Below the pieces are notes generated by a model. That model worked only from the letters and a program-made list of their open reading frames with translations. It was not told where the DNA came from and did not search any database. Positions 27,107-34,979 of a stretch of DNA of 64,000 nucleotides are shown here, piece by piece. The stretch lies in the NCBI GenBank assembly GCA_963678205.1, contig OY782760.1, forward strand, positions 1,364,001 to 1,428,000. Reading direction: 5' to 3'. The first letter of the stretch is position 1. Each line of letters begins with the position of its first letter. A program made the position numbers and the translations under genes. The stretch comes from G963556115 sp963678205. Its GTDB lineage: Bacteria; Planctomycetota; SZUA-567.

Positions 27107-27286
27107 ATGATGAAAAAACTACTTATGAGATTATTTCATGATGAATATGCCGGATCTTCGGTTGAGTGGATACTGGTAAGTGGTGCATCCTTCCTGCTCT
27201 TTTCGACACTGGCGTATTCCATAACAGCAATTATATCTTATATCTTTACGCGTTCGGAGATTATTATCTCAACGCCATTCGGGTAG
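27107..27286 (+). CDS. Small Flp-like pilin 1
   Basis: 59 aa beginning at the ATG at 27107, one base after the ATPase stop. After a basic leader ending in EYA comes GSSVEWILVSGASFLLF, a type IVb pilin hydrophobic segment with Glu at +5 and Trp at +6 if cut after Ala15. The C-terminal part (YSITAIISYIFTRSEI) is also hydrophobic. It shares the A/xxx(V/I)EW processing motif with the two other small pilins here. It is too short for most gene callers. It may be a minor pilin. Confidence 0.7.
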   Translation: MMKKLLMRLFHDEYAGSSVEWILVSGASFLLFSTLAYSITAIISYIFTRSEIIISTPFG

Positions 27287-27302
27287 ATTTGCGGGAGAAA
27301 AT

Positions 27303-27485
27303 ATGAAGTATTTCAAGAAGCTGCTGGGAAGGTGGAAGGCCGATGATAAGGCTATTGAAACGGTAGAATGGATAATGCTTATTGCGGTAGCAATGGTATT
27401 GCTTGGAGTTATCTATCAGTTCAGCACCTGGGCTATAAATCAGACGAGTGATGCGGTAAAGATTATTGAAGGTGAGAAAAAATAG
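27303..27485 (+). CDS. Small Flp-like pilin 2
   Basis: 60 aa; GGGAGAAAAT directly precedes the ATG. A basic leader (KYFKKLLGRWKADDKA) is followed by IETVEWIMLIAVAMVLLGVI, the Flp pilin core, with Glu at +5 and Trp at +6 after a predicted cut behind Ala. The short tail carries DAVKIIEGEKK. It is the last gene of the rightward Tad half, 17 bases from the convergent tadE gene. It is more like the third pilin at 31.4 kb than pilin 1. Confidence 0.8.
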   Translation: MKYFKKLLGRWKADDKAIETVEWIMLIAVAMVLLGVIYQFSTWAINQTSDAVKIIEGEKK

Positions 27486-27502
27486 AACAGGATTTTTTAG
27501 TA

Positions 27503-28006
27503 TCATGAACCCAACAGCAGCGTTTTTCGAGCTTTATTCAGATCTTTGTTGCCCATACTGTCATACCATTTTTGTATAAGTTTTCCTTCATCTTTAGGAT
27601 TCTGTCCCTTGAGGAACGGGTGAGACATCCAGGTCGCATAACATCTGGAACCGCATATTCTTCTGGTGCGTTTTGAAGACACATAGTCGGTGATATAATA
27701 ATAATATACCGGAAAATCATCTGAACCGCTTATCTTCTCCATGTAAAATCCCGGCTTGGTTTTGTTAGTGGGTGAAGTCTTGTCCGCAGCTTTACCGGTA
27801 TCCAGATGCGTACTGCTGGTTGAGACCAGCCTTTCGGATACTGCGGAGCCCAGCTTCATGACATGATCAAAATGGTTGGTTTCCCAGTAACTCAGTACAT
27901 GCAGGATCAGAGCGAAGAATATCCAGATCGGTACGCAGACCAGTAGCCCTTCTATCATGGCAACCGCCGAGTCTTTATGCTGTATTTTCCTGATTATTTT
28001 AAACAT
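27503..28006 (-). CDS. TadE-like minor pilin
   Basis: 167 aa pseudopilin. The leader MFKIIRKIQHKDSA is followed by VAMIEGLLVCVPIWIFFALI, a TadE-type hydrophobic segment with Glu at +5 after a predicted Ala cut. The rest is a soluble periplasmic domain with a Cys pair (CGSRC) that may form a disulfide. TadE-type proteins are processed by the same prepilin peptidase and initiate or cap the pilus. GGGGATAT precedes the ATG at 28006. Last gene of the leftward Tad half, 21 bases after the TadG-like gene. Confidence 0.82.
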   Translation of the reverse strand: MFKIIRKIQHKDSAVAMIEGLLVCVPIWIFFALILHVLSYWETNHFDHVMKLGSAVSERLVSTSSTHLDTGKAADKTSPTNKTKPGFYMEKISGSDDFPVYYYYITDYVSSKRTRRICGSRCYATWMSHPFLKGQNPKDEGKLIQKWYDSMGNKDLNKARKTLLLGS

Positions 28007-28027
28007 GGTTATATCCCCTGCCTGTAA

Positions 28028-29401
28028 TTAGTGTACAAAAGAATTCTCAACGTTTTTGGCGGAAAGATTGTCTGCTTTCAGTCCGGTATTCTTCAGCAGA
28101 GCTTCTTTCATCTGAGCGTTACCGGAATTATCCAGAACTGCGTCAAACAGCTGAGGATCTATAGCGTTCAGGCGTGGCTGATAGTTAGCTCCCATGCTTG
28201 TCCATAACCGCCATGGCAGCAGCATAATAAGGTTTATAATCTGTTTTATTACCGGAACTCTGGCTATCTGATAGTTCTGTAGCAGTTCGTCGTATTCATT
28301 TACCGCTTCTGAACCGCTGGCGGCGAGTATTGTCGCGCCGGCGAAGGGTTTGAAGAATCCTTTGGCCATAAACGAGTGATTACTCTCGGTCCGTTCCACA
28401 AAGACCAGTGTCTGAAAGATTCGGCGGTCATTTTTACTGTTTATATCCCACTCCTTGATTAGGTTGCGGCTTGAGAGATCATAGCCCCAGTCTATGATGT
28501 TATAGATCGCTCCTGCTGCCGCCAGTGAAGCAAACCAGGCATACGTCATCATATCCCCGGTATCCGGGGTTTTAAAGCCTTTGAAAAACGGGGTTGAGAA
28601 TGGAAGAGATGGCGGTGGTATATAGTTACACTTTTTTGGTTTTGTGTCTCCAAGTAGAACCAAAAGAGGGTTCTTTACCTTTATCCACTGCTCATCCTGA
28701 GTAATGAGTCTGAATGCCAGTAATTCACCGCGGTTTAAGTAGGTGCTTTTGGCAAGAAACGGCGGGCTACTGCATTCTGTGGGGTAGAGGCTGGATTTGT
28801 TCATTGTGGCGTATATCTTCCACTCACCGGTACCGCTGTCCTGATTAATGTATTCGGTGATTGTATCCAGTCTTTCTCTAACCAGGGCGCCGAAATTTTT
28901 ATACAGTTTTTTCTGTTGAGTTTGGCATTTTACTCCGTCGATGGTAATACTGATGATGTCTGTTAAAACGTAGCTTGAAACAAATAAACCTAGTCTTATC
29001 GAATCAGCGATGACTTCAAGCATTAGTGCCAAACCTGCTTCGGCTGTTTCCGGAACAGCCATGAGTGCTTCTGCCACCTCGTAGTTTTCGTAAATTTCAA
29101 TTGCCCCGGCGGCGGTTGCCGCAACACAGGCTGTTTCAATGGCCTGGGCGCATTTGATGCGGAGCTGCAGCATATTGAGCATTGTCATCTGGTTGGTGAG
29201 AGCTGCCACTTCGCCAGCGATGCTGTATGCTGCGGCATCGGCAATCGTCTGGGCTTCAATCTTGCGTTCTGCAAGTACCGAAGTGTTCCACAGTGCGGCA
29301 ACGCTCAGGTATATCGGCAGCATTATAATCAGGAAACCGATGACGACTGTCCCTTTGACATCGGTAATGTAGCTGTTGGCTTTTTTGCGTAACTGAAACA
29401 T
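28028..29401 (-). CDS. TadG-like pilus assembly protein
   Basis: 457 aa. The short N-terminus VKGTVVIGFLIIMLPIYLSV forms a TM anchor lacking the Glu of true pilins. It is followed by AERKIEAQTIADAAAYSIAGE, the DAAA-type signature of the TadG/Flp-assembly N-terminal domain (PF13400-like). Several further hydrophobic helices (for example about 290-310 and 380-400) make the protein more membrane-bound than standard TadG, and no von Willebrand domain is evident. AGGAG lies upstream of the ATG at 29401. It lies between two TadE-type genes in the leftward operon. Confidence 0.8.
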   Translation of the reverse strand: MFQLRKKANSYITDVKGTVVIGFLIIMLPIYLSVAALWNTSVLAERKIEAQTIADAAAYSIAGEVAALTNQMTMLNMLQLRIKCAQAIETACVAATAAGAIEIYENYEVAEALMAVPETAEAGLALMLEVIADSIRLGLFVSSYVLTDIISITIDGVKCQTQQKKLYKNFGALVRERLDTITEYINQDSGTGEWKIYATMNKSSLYPTECSSPPFLAKSTYLNRGELLAFRLITQDEQWIKVKNPLLVLLGDTKPKKCNYIPPPSLPFSTPFFKGFKTPDTGDMMTYAWFASLAAAGAIYNIIDWGYDLSSRNLIKEWDINSKNDRRIFQTLVFVERTESNHSFMAKGFFKPFAGATILAASGSEAVNEYDELLQNYQIARVPVIKQIINLIMLLPWRLWTSMGANYQPRLNAIDPQLFDAVLDNSGNAQMKEALLKNTGLKADNLSAKNVENSFVH

Positions 29402-29418
29402 ACTGCGGGCTCCTGATT

Positions 29419-30423
29419 TTATTTTATATCGTTGCGTACACTGTCCCCCGGGACGATGCTAAGTGATTTATAGATGGGGAACAGTTTTATAATCGTTCTG
29501 ATGTCGAACCAGAGTCGCGGCAGGTCGTAGCGCTGCCCGAAACTGAACATGGTGTAGACTGAATCTGAATCGACATTGCAGGTTCGTTTTAGAGTAATAC
29601 ATGGATAATCATTGACTTTTTCCGGAGCTATCAGCCAGAAGAGGCTGCCAGGTCGCAGTGGAAATTTATATTCAAGCTGCAGATTGACAGATATCGGCAG
29701 AATAATCTTACTGCTGTTTCTGCTCGTATCGAGTTTTGTAACATCGAGAGTGGAGTAGGCGGTCAGTATATTGGCGCTTACCTGCTTCTTGTTTTTCCAG
29801 GGCGGTATTTTATATTTCCAGTCTTTGGTGTTGGCTGCTATCGCGGTGTAAATGGTAGCCAGATTCTCAGTTTCAAGAGTGTCGGTCGTTGTCTCTGCCA
29901 CGCTGCGGGTATCCAGTGCGGAGAGCGCAATCGCAGCAGCGAGTTTAATATCTTTTTTATCCTTGTCTGATAAGGTGAACTTATACTTAAAGATATTATA
30001 ATTATGGTTGTAATTGGCAATAATTCCCCGGCGCATGGCGGTATAGGCTGCATATCTGAACATTATCTGTGCCTGCGAAATTTCCGCCATGGCGAATACG
30101 GTGAGTATAAGGCATAAGATAACCGGAATAACCAGAATAAATTCAACTGAAACCGTGGCAGCCTGTGAGGTTGAAAGTTTTTTGAAGCTTTTTATGGTCC
30201 GGTATATCCAGAGGATTATTTTCGTGCAGAAGATAATAAAACACAGGCTTGAGCTCACAGTTGATGCAATAATAACCTTGTCACTGTAATTATCCGGAAT
30301 ACTGCATAATTTCATAAACTCAGTGGGGTAGATAACCGGCATTGCCAGAAACATCCCGAATGACAGGAGCATAAAGAGTAGTGAGAGATTATATAACCGC
30401 GAGTTATCTCTTGTCTTAGCCAT
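29419..30423 (-). CDS. TadE-like protein with N-terminal membrane extension
   Basis: 334 aa. Two hydrophobic segments at about residues 12-30 and 48-75 precede the TadE-type pilin core: QAATVSVEFILVIPVILCL, with Glu at +5 if cut after Ala. The remaining 200 residues are periplasmic. A pilin core in the middle of a protein would leave an unusually long leader of about 85 residues with its own helices. The protein may therefore not be cut, or the upstream part may be a separate function. GGTGAT precedes the ATG at 30423. Seven bases separate it from the prepilin peptidase gene. Confidence 0.78.
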   Translation of the reverse strand: MAKTRDNSRLYNLSLLFMLLSFGMFLAMPVIYPTEFMKLCSIPDNYSDKVIIASTVSSSLCFIIFCTKIILWIYRTIKSFKKLSTSQAATVSVEFILVIPVILCLILTVFAMAEISQAQIMFRYAAYTAMRRGIIANYNHNYNIFKYKFTLSDKDKKDIKLAAAIALSALDTRSVAETTTDTLETENLATIYTAIAANTKDWKYKIPPWKNKKQVSANILTAYSTLDVTKLDTSRNSSKIILPISVNLQLEYKFPLRPGSLFWLIAPEKVNDYPCITLKRTCNVDSDSVYTMFSFGQRYDLPRLWFDIRTIIKLFPIYKSLSIVPGDSVRNDIK

Positions 30424-30429
30424 TTTATA

Positions 30430-31170
30430 TCACCAGTTGAAGTTCATAATGTATGCATGTATATTGATAAAGGGTAAAGCAATCAGACCCAGAAAAACAG
30501 CGAGTGAGAAGGGGGATTCATTGCGGCTGAAAATAATCGGCTCCGTGATCTCATGGCGGAACACTGTGGTATAAATTTTAAGCAGCAGTCGCTGCAGGGC
30601 GCGTATCAGGATACCGTTACTGATCAGATTTAACAGACCGATAACCAGAGCAAAGGCAAGGGTGTTGACCAGTATTGCCAGAGTGAGGTGAAATCCGGCA
30701 AGAGCTCCTAGAACCAGAAGAAGCTTGGCATCGCCGCCTCCCAGCCCATTGACGGCAAAGCTTATAATACCTATCATAAAACAGAGGCCGAAGCCGAGGA
30801 GTGATTCCAGTGCAATTCCGCCCCAGTCACTGCTGCTTGCTCCTATCCAGCCGAGGATATTTATCCAGCCGAGGATTTCACAGAGCGGACAGATAACGAC
30901 CATAAGTAGCAGTGTAAGTATGAGTGCCGTGTAATTAAATGAATTTGGAATACGCCGGAAAGCTGCGTCACTGTAACTGGCGGTAAAGAGCAGAGCATAT
31001 AGTAGAACTATTACAAAGTAGCCGCCGGTACCGGTAGTCAAATAAAAAAACGTGGCGATTACGGCACAGATGGTTATGCCCAGTGTCCATAGGAGAACAG
31101 TAGTCAGGGTCTTTGGTGACTGCTGAAGTGATTCGTTCTGATCGCTTGATATATCACTGGTTATGTTCAT
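30430..31170 (-). CDS. Prepilin peptidase, TadV/CpaA-like (family A24)
   Basis: 246 aa polytopic membrane aspartyl protease that removes pilin leaders. The two catalytic Asp motifs are visible: SYSDAAFRRIPN, and GLGGGDAKLLLVLG (GGGD). It is larger than the minimal TadV of about 150-170 residues, with an N-terminal extension of about 45 residues and a C-terminal loop plus TM. No N-methylase domain with paired Cys motifs is seen. It follows the pilin 3 gene after 168 bases that contain a strong inverted repeat. Its likely substrates are the three small pilins and the TadE proteins in this window. Confidence 0.9.
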   Translation of the reverse strand: MNITSDISSDQNESLQQSPKTLTTVLLWTLGITICAVIATFFYLTTGTGGYFVIVLLYALLFTASYSDAAFRRIPNSFNYTALILTLLLMVVICPLCEILGWINILGWIGASSSDWGGIALESLLGFGLCFMIGIISFAVNGLGGGDAKLLLVLGALAGFHLTLAILVNTLAFALVIGLLNLISNGILIRALQRLLLKIYTTVFRHEITEPIIFSRNESPFSLAVFLGLIALPFINIHAYIMNFNW

Positions 31171-31194
31171 ATGTTTTATGGGGTTAACTAATAA

Positions 31195-31231
31195 TAGTTC
31201 TGTATAGTATCACTGAGACTATACAGAACTA
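31195..31231. repeat. 14-bp inverted repeat between pilin gene and prepilin peptidase gene
   Basis: TAGTTCTGTATAGT pairs perfectly with ACTATACAGAACTA around a 9-base loop. It is transcribed leftward after the pilin gene. There is no strong U-run behind it, so it may act as a partial terminator or mRNA-stabilising hairpin that keeps pilin transcripts more abundant than the downstream genes. Confidence 0.6.
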
Positions 31232-31337
31232 AAGTGCTAAATACAGAGAAACAGCAAAATATTTTAGCATTTACTGCGTGTGCAATAAGTGCAGATGTAG
31301 AGATAGGTTATTTCTACAGTTGACAGTTTTTTGACTT

Positions 31338-31565
31338 TTATTTAAAGGCTTCATCTGCAGCTTTTACAGCATCATTACGTTTGTTTTCCATTTTGCCTTT
31401 TTGGTCACCGGCATCTTTTGAGACCCAGCTTACCACAGTATAGATAATTACCATTACGATAAGAGCTACGACTAGAAGCAGAATCCACTCGATAGTTGTA
31501 GGAGCACTGTCATCCTTGTGGTAGCGTCTGAATAATCCACTGAATCTTGAGCTGAGGGCTTTCAT
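31338..31565 (-). CDS. Flp pilin 3, probable major pilin
   Basis: 75 aa from the ATG at 31565, which has GGGAGAAAATATT upstream. The open frame extends to 31631 but without a ribosome site. A basic leader (FSGLFRRYHKDDSA) is followed by PTTIEWILLLVVALIVMVII, the Flp core, with Glu at +5 and Trp at +6 after an Ala cut. The tail is long and charged (KMENKRNDAVKAADEAFK). It has its own near-consensus promoter and a downstream hairpin, both signs of high expression, so it is the best candidate for the main pilus subunit. It heads the leftward Tad half. Confidence 0.85.
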   Translation of the reverse strand: MKALSSRFSGLFRRYHKDDSAPTTIEWILLLVVALIVMVIIYTVVSWVSKDAGDQKGKMENKRNDAVKAADEAFK

Positions 31566-31656
31566 AATATTTTCTCCCAGAAATATAAAAAGGCTGATGT
31601 ATAAGTTTTTCTTATACAATACGAAACACATATCTTAAACATAATCACTTAGTTTA

Positions 31657-31685
31657 AGTATATCGTTATTAAATTACGCAGTCAA
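31657..31685 (-). promoter_or_regulatory. Strong sigma-70-type promoter of pilin 3
   Basis: On the - strand, TTGACT (31685-31680) and TATACT (31662-31657) are separated by exactly 17 bases. The start would be near 31650, giving an untranslated leader of about 85 bases. A 7-bp inverted repeat CTTAAAC/GTTTAAG at 31634-31658 overlaps the -10 edge and start, and could be an operator or a leader hairpin. Confidence 0.7.
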
Positions 31686-31751
31686 GCTAATAATTCATTA
31701 ATGGTAATAGGATCTCAATTAATATTAAATGGTGAATTAATTATATAACCC

Positions 31752-31789
31752 TAAACATGCATACTGCCCTATTACAGTATGCATGTTTA
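31752..31789. repeat. Perfect 15-bp inverted repeat
   Basis: TAAACATGCATACTG and its exact complement around the 8-base loop CCCTATTA. It lies upstream of the pilin 3 promoter, between the Tad locus and the AT-rich sensory block. No T-run follows on either strand, so it is more likely a protein-binding site, an old element end or an imperfect terminator. The rest of 31566-32206 holds only the decayed fragment and the tandem repeats listed separately. Confidence 0.6.
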
Positions 31790-31853
31790 ATAATACACAA
31801 ATAATAACAACAATAACCATTATAACCAAAGAGTTAATAGCCAGTATAGTACA

Positions 31854-32060
31854 AGACATCTACTGCGACCTTGACCGCCCAAGTCTAATAGAAACGGCTA
31901 GCGACGCAGCAAAATTGCCTATACCCGTCTCAAATACCTCGACCATCTAATCGAAATATGCTGTTACAAAGCTCCAGCCACCACCCAACATTTATATGTC
32001 TACGACGCAAACTCAGACCTAGCAAACATTATAGAACTAACGAGAACGCCGAATGCATAA
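31854..32060 (+). pseudogene. Decayed C-terminal fragment of unknown protein, copy 1
   Basis: Two frames give DLDRPSLIETASDAAKL and then, after a frameshift, KYLDHLIEIC and HLYVYDANSDLANIIELTR, ending at TAA 32058. A more decayed copy occurs at 41588-41757 in front of the second histidine-kinase/chemoreceptor pair. The two copies mark the upstream edge of a duplicated segment. No family recognised and no start is visible. Confidence 0.45.
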
Positions 32061-32114
32061 CAAATGGTTAAATACAAATTTACGCAAACTTACAAAATTA
32101 TTGCGAAAAACTAC

Positions 32115-32188
32115 AAATATGTTGTAATACTTATTGTTAAAATATGTTACAATGCTTATTGTTAAAATATGTTACAATATTTATTGTC
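32115..32188 (+). repeat. Three tandem copies of a 25-bp repeat upstream of the kinase gene
   Basis: Units at 32115-32138, 32139-32163 and 32164-32188 share the pattern AAAATATGTTACAATnnTTAT, followed by TGTT or TGTC. They end 18 bases before the kinase ATG. The spacing of about 2.4 helical turns and the location fit a regulator-binding array or a slippage-prone promoter region. The open frame running through them is not coding. Confidence 0.6.
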
Positions 32189-32206
32189 AAAATGTGGGGT
32201 AAAATA

Positions 32207-33436
32207 ATGAAAAATATTATATTAGTTAAATCGATAGTTGTTTGTATCTTAATTACAGCTACCCCTTTTACCACTTATATTTATTTTCGAACTAGTATTA
32301 TTCTCTCATTAGTTATATTTTTAGTTGCAGTTACAACTGCTTTACTATTTGTATGGAAGTTTCACATCAAACCGTTTAAAGATAAATTACACTGGTATCG
32401 TTCAATTCTTGATACCATTCCACATCCAATATCAGTAACAGACAACAATATGAAGTGGACTTTTTTAAACAAAGCTGCTACAACTCCTTTAGGAGCTACC
32501 CTAGAAGAGTCTCTTGGTAAAAAATGCTCAAATTGGAACGCTCCAATATGCAAAACTGACAAATGCGGAGTTGAGTGCCTTAATAAAGGAAGTAATTGCA
32601 CTTTTTTTGATCAATGGGATAAGCATTTCAAAGTTTCAACTAGTTATTTATATGACGATAATAGAAATAAAATTGGTTATGTAGAAATTGTCAATGAAAT
32701 TACTGAGCGCATGTTAAAAATTGAAAGCATCGAGTCGATAGGATTATTAGCTGCCGGTGTTGCTCATGATTTTAACAATATGATTGGTGGCATAATATCA
32801 TTGGCGGAACTTCAAAAAAAACATTTGCGTGACAATCCTGAAGCTGAAAAAATTGATGATATGATTATTGATACTTCAGAAAAAGCAGTTTTGTTAATTA
32901 ATAAGTTATTACTATTTGCCAGCAATAAGGAAACAGAATTATGTGTTATTGACTTATACACAATAATCAACGACGCAATTCTGCTATTAAATGGAAGTAT
33001 AGATAAAAAAATAAAACTTATTAAAGATTTAAAATTAAATAATCACAAATTAATGGGGGAACAAGCACAAATATTAAGTGCTCTCATTAATTTAGGGATT
33101 AATGCTTCTCACGCCATGCCTAATGGCGGGATAATTACATTCACAACAGAAAATAAATTTATTAGTAAAAACACAGCTAATTCTATTTCATTAGATTTGC
33201 CTACAGGTAATTATATAAAATTAAGTATTTCTGATACTGGAGTCGGAATAAATAACAAAGATATTGAAAATATATTTGACCCATTTTTCACAACTAAAGA
33301 AAAGGGAAAAGGCACAGGACTTGGTTTAGCAGCAGTTTATAATACTGTCACGCATCACAATGGAAGAATAACAGTTGAGAGCGAAATAGGTAAAGGAACT
33401 ACATTTAATATTTTATTACCAGCTTTGCAAGAATAG
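32207..33436 (+). CDS. PAS-domain sensor histidine kinase with four-cysteine PAS
   Basis: 409 aa from the ATG at 32207 (GTGGGG upstream). Two TM helices (about 5-24 and 29-50) are followed by a cytoplasmic PAS domain, about residues 65-165. The PAS begins DTIPHPISVTDNNMKWTFLN and contains the pattern C-x7-C-x4-C-x3-C starting at Cys107. Then come a phosphoacceptor region with AAGVAHDFNNMIGG (His187), N-box INLGINASHAMP, G1 DTGVGI, F-box FDPFFTTK and G2 GTGLGLA. All catalytic motifs are present. No response regulator is encoded nearby. The same PAS is found in the next gene, a chemoreceptor, so kinase and receptor probably sense one signal. The cysteines could bind a metal or cofactor or form disulfides (inference). 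Confidence 0.9.
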   Translation: MKNIILVKSIVVCILITATPFTTYIYFRTSIILSLVIFLVAVTTALLFVWKFHIKPFKDKLHWYRSILDTIPHPISVTDNNMKWTFLNKAATTPLGATLEESLGKKCSNWNAPICKTDKCGVECLNKGSNCTFFDQWDKHFKVSTSYLYDDNRNKIGYVEIVNEITERMLKIESIESIGLLAAGVAHDFNNMIGGIISLAELQKKHLRDNPEAEKIDDMIIDTSEKAVLLINKLLLFASNKETELCVIDLYTIINDAILLLNGSIDKKIKLIKDLKLNNHKLMGEQAQILSALINLGINASHAMPNGGIITFTTENKFISKNTANSISLDLPTGNYIKLSISDTGVGINNKDIENIFDPFFTTKEKGKGTGLGLAAVYNTVTHHNGRITVESEIGKGTTFNILLPALQE

Positions 33437-33548
33437 TATTATCGTTTACGAATATTTTTACTAAATCATATATATTTAAATCTATACAGTATTATTATAC
33501 AGCTTATTTGTTTATTTTGTAACATGCTTAATTTTTTTGGAGAAAATG

Positions 33549-34904
33549 ATGAAATTACTTTTGGGCATATCGACTTTATTTTTATATCTTTTATTGAGTA
33601 CAGCACCTTTTATTATTCATAATTATTATTCAGATAATTTTTTTGCGCTAGGTATTGGTTGGTTTATAATAAATTGTATTTTTCTCTTTCTACTATGGAA
33701 ATTTTACCATAAAAAGTTACAAGGAAAATTATTCTGGTATCGTTCAATGCTTGATACTATTCCACAACCAATATCTGTTACAGATAACAATATGAAGTGG
33801 ACATTTATTAATAAAGCTGCAACAGACCCACTAGGAGTAAAATTAGAAGACGTACTTGGAAAACACTGCTCAAGCTGGGGGTCACCAATTTGCAAAACAG
33901 ACAAATGTGGAATTGAGTGTTTAAAAAAAGGGAAGAACAATTCATATTTTGATCAATGGAATAATAATTTTAAAGTTACAACAAATCAACTACTTGATGC
34001 AAAAGGGAAAATAGTAGGTCATATCGAAGTTGTTAATGATATTACCGAACAAATAGCTCTTGATAAAATTTTAAAGCAAGTAGCTGAATTTTCAAAAAAT
34101 ATTGATTCTGGTGCATCTCACGTCTCTAGTGCAAGTCAATCCTTATCTGATGGTTCAACTAATCAAGCTGCTTCAATTGAAGAGATTACATCTTCTATTG
34201 CCGATATTAGTAACCAGACAACTCATAATGCTGAGAATGCAAAAAAAGCACGAGATATCACAGCAGAAGCACGAGATGAAGTACAAACTGGTGTTTCGCA
34301 AATGAAAGAAATGACTAGTGCAATGGGAGAAATTCAAACCTCTTCTGAAGAAATTACAAGAATAATTAAAACAATTGATGATATTGCATTTCAAACTAAC
34401 TTGTTAGCGTTAAATGCAGCTGTTGAAGCTGCTAGAGCTGGAATACACGGAAAAGGTTTTGCAGTTGTTGCTGAGGAAGTGCGAAACTTAGCAGCACGTA
34501 GTGCAAAAGCAGCAGCAGAAACAGCAGACCTTATACAGTCATCAAATGACAGAGTAAAAAATGGTTCGACTATTGCTGAAAAGACCTCGGATTCTCTTGA
34601 AAAAATAGTAGATGGAACAGTAACAGCAGCAGACTTGCTCAATAATATTGCTGATGCCAGCAACAATCAAGCCACAGCATTACTTCAAATTAGTACCGCA
34701 ATATCTCAAATCGATAATGTCACACAAAAAAACACAGCAAACGCTGAAGAAACATCGTCAGCTGCATATGAGCTGTCATCATTATCAGGAGATTTAGATA
34801 AGCTTGTTCAAGAATTTAGCAATAATTCACACACCAAACGACCTAAAGTTATTGACACTTCTAAAAAAGCTATAAGTGTCAAAGCAATTCAAACAAGCCT
34901 ATAA
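33549..34904 (+). CDS. PAS-domain methyl-accepting chemotaxis protein, truncated tail
   Basis: 451 aa from the second of two adjacent ATGs (GGAG 5-6 bases upstream; 33546 is the other). Two TM helices, then the PAS domain with C-x7-C-x4-C-x3-C beginning at Cys107, which is nearly identical to that of the preceding kinase. No HAMP domain is present. The signalling hairpin has the tip sequence DIAFQTNLLALNAAVEAARAG. It is closely similar to the receptor at 42.8 kb. That paralogue continues about 25 residues further to a KLDDSEF-containing end. Here the same end is still legible in the DNA at about 34911-34979, but it lies in another frame with two stops. The truncation removes only the tail, so signalling may be kept. 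Confidence 0.9.
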   Translation: MKLLLGISTLFLYLLLSTAPFIIHNYYSDNFFALGIGWFIINCIFLFLLWKFYHKKLQGKLFWYRSMLDTIPQPISVTDNNMKWTFINKAATDPLGVKLEDVLGKHCSSWGSPICKTDKCGIECLKKGKNNSYFDQWNNNFKVTTNQLLDAKGKIVGHIEVVNDITEQIALDKILKQVAEFSKNIDSGASHVSSASQSLSDGSTNQAASIEEITSSIADISNQTTHNAENAKKARDITAEARDEVQTGVSQMKEMTSAMGEIQTSSEEITRIIKTIDDIAFQTNLLALNAAVEAARAGIHGKGFAVVAEEVRNLAARSAKAAAETADLIQSSNDRVKNGSTIAEKTSDSLEKIVDGTVTAADLLNNIADASNNQATALLQISTAISQIDNVTQKNTANAEETSSAAYELSSLSGDLDKLVQEFSNNSHTKRPKVIDTSKKAISVKAIQTSL

Positions 34905-34979
34905 CTTGCTGACAATTAGTGGGAAGAAAATGTTCTTTCCACTCAGCAATAAATTAAACTTGATGACTCTGAATTTTGA

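Noticed and set aside
32115..32188. CRISPR array
   Set aside because: The 25-bp units are directly adjacent with no unique spacers, only three copies, and no cas genes in the window.
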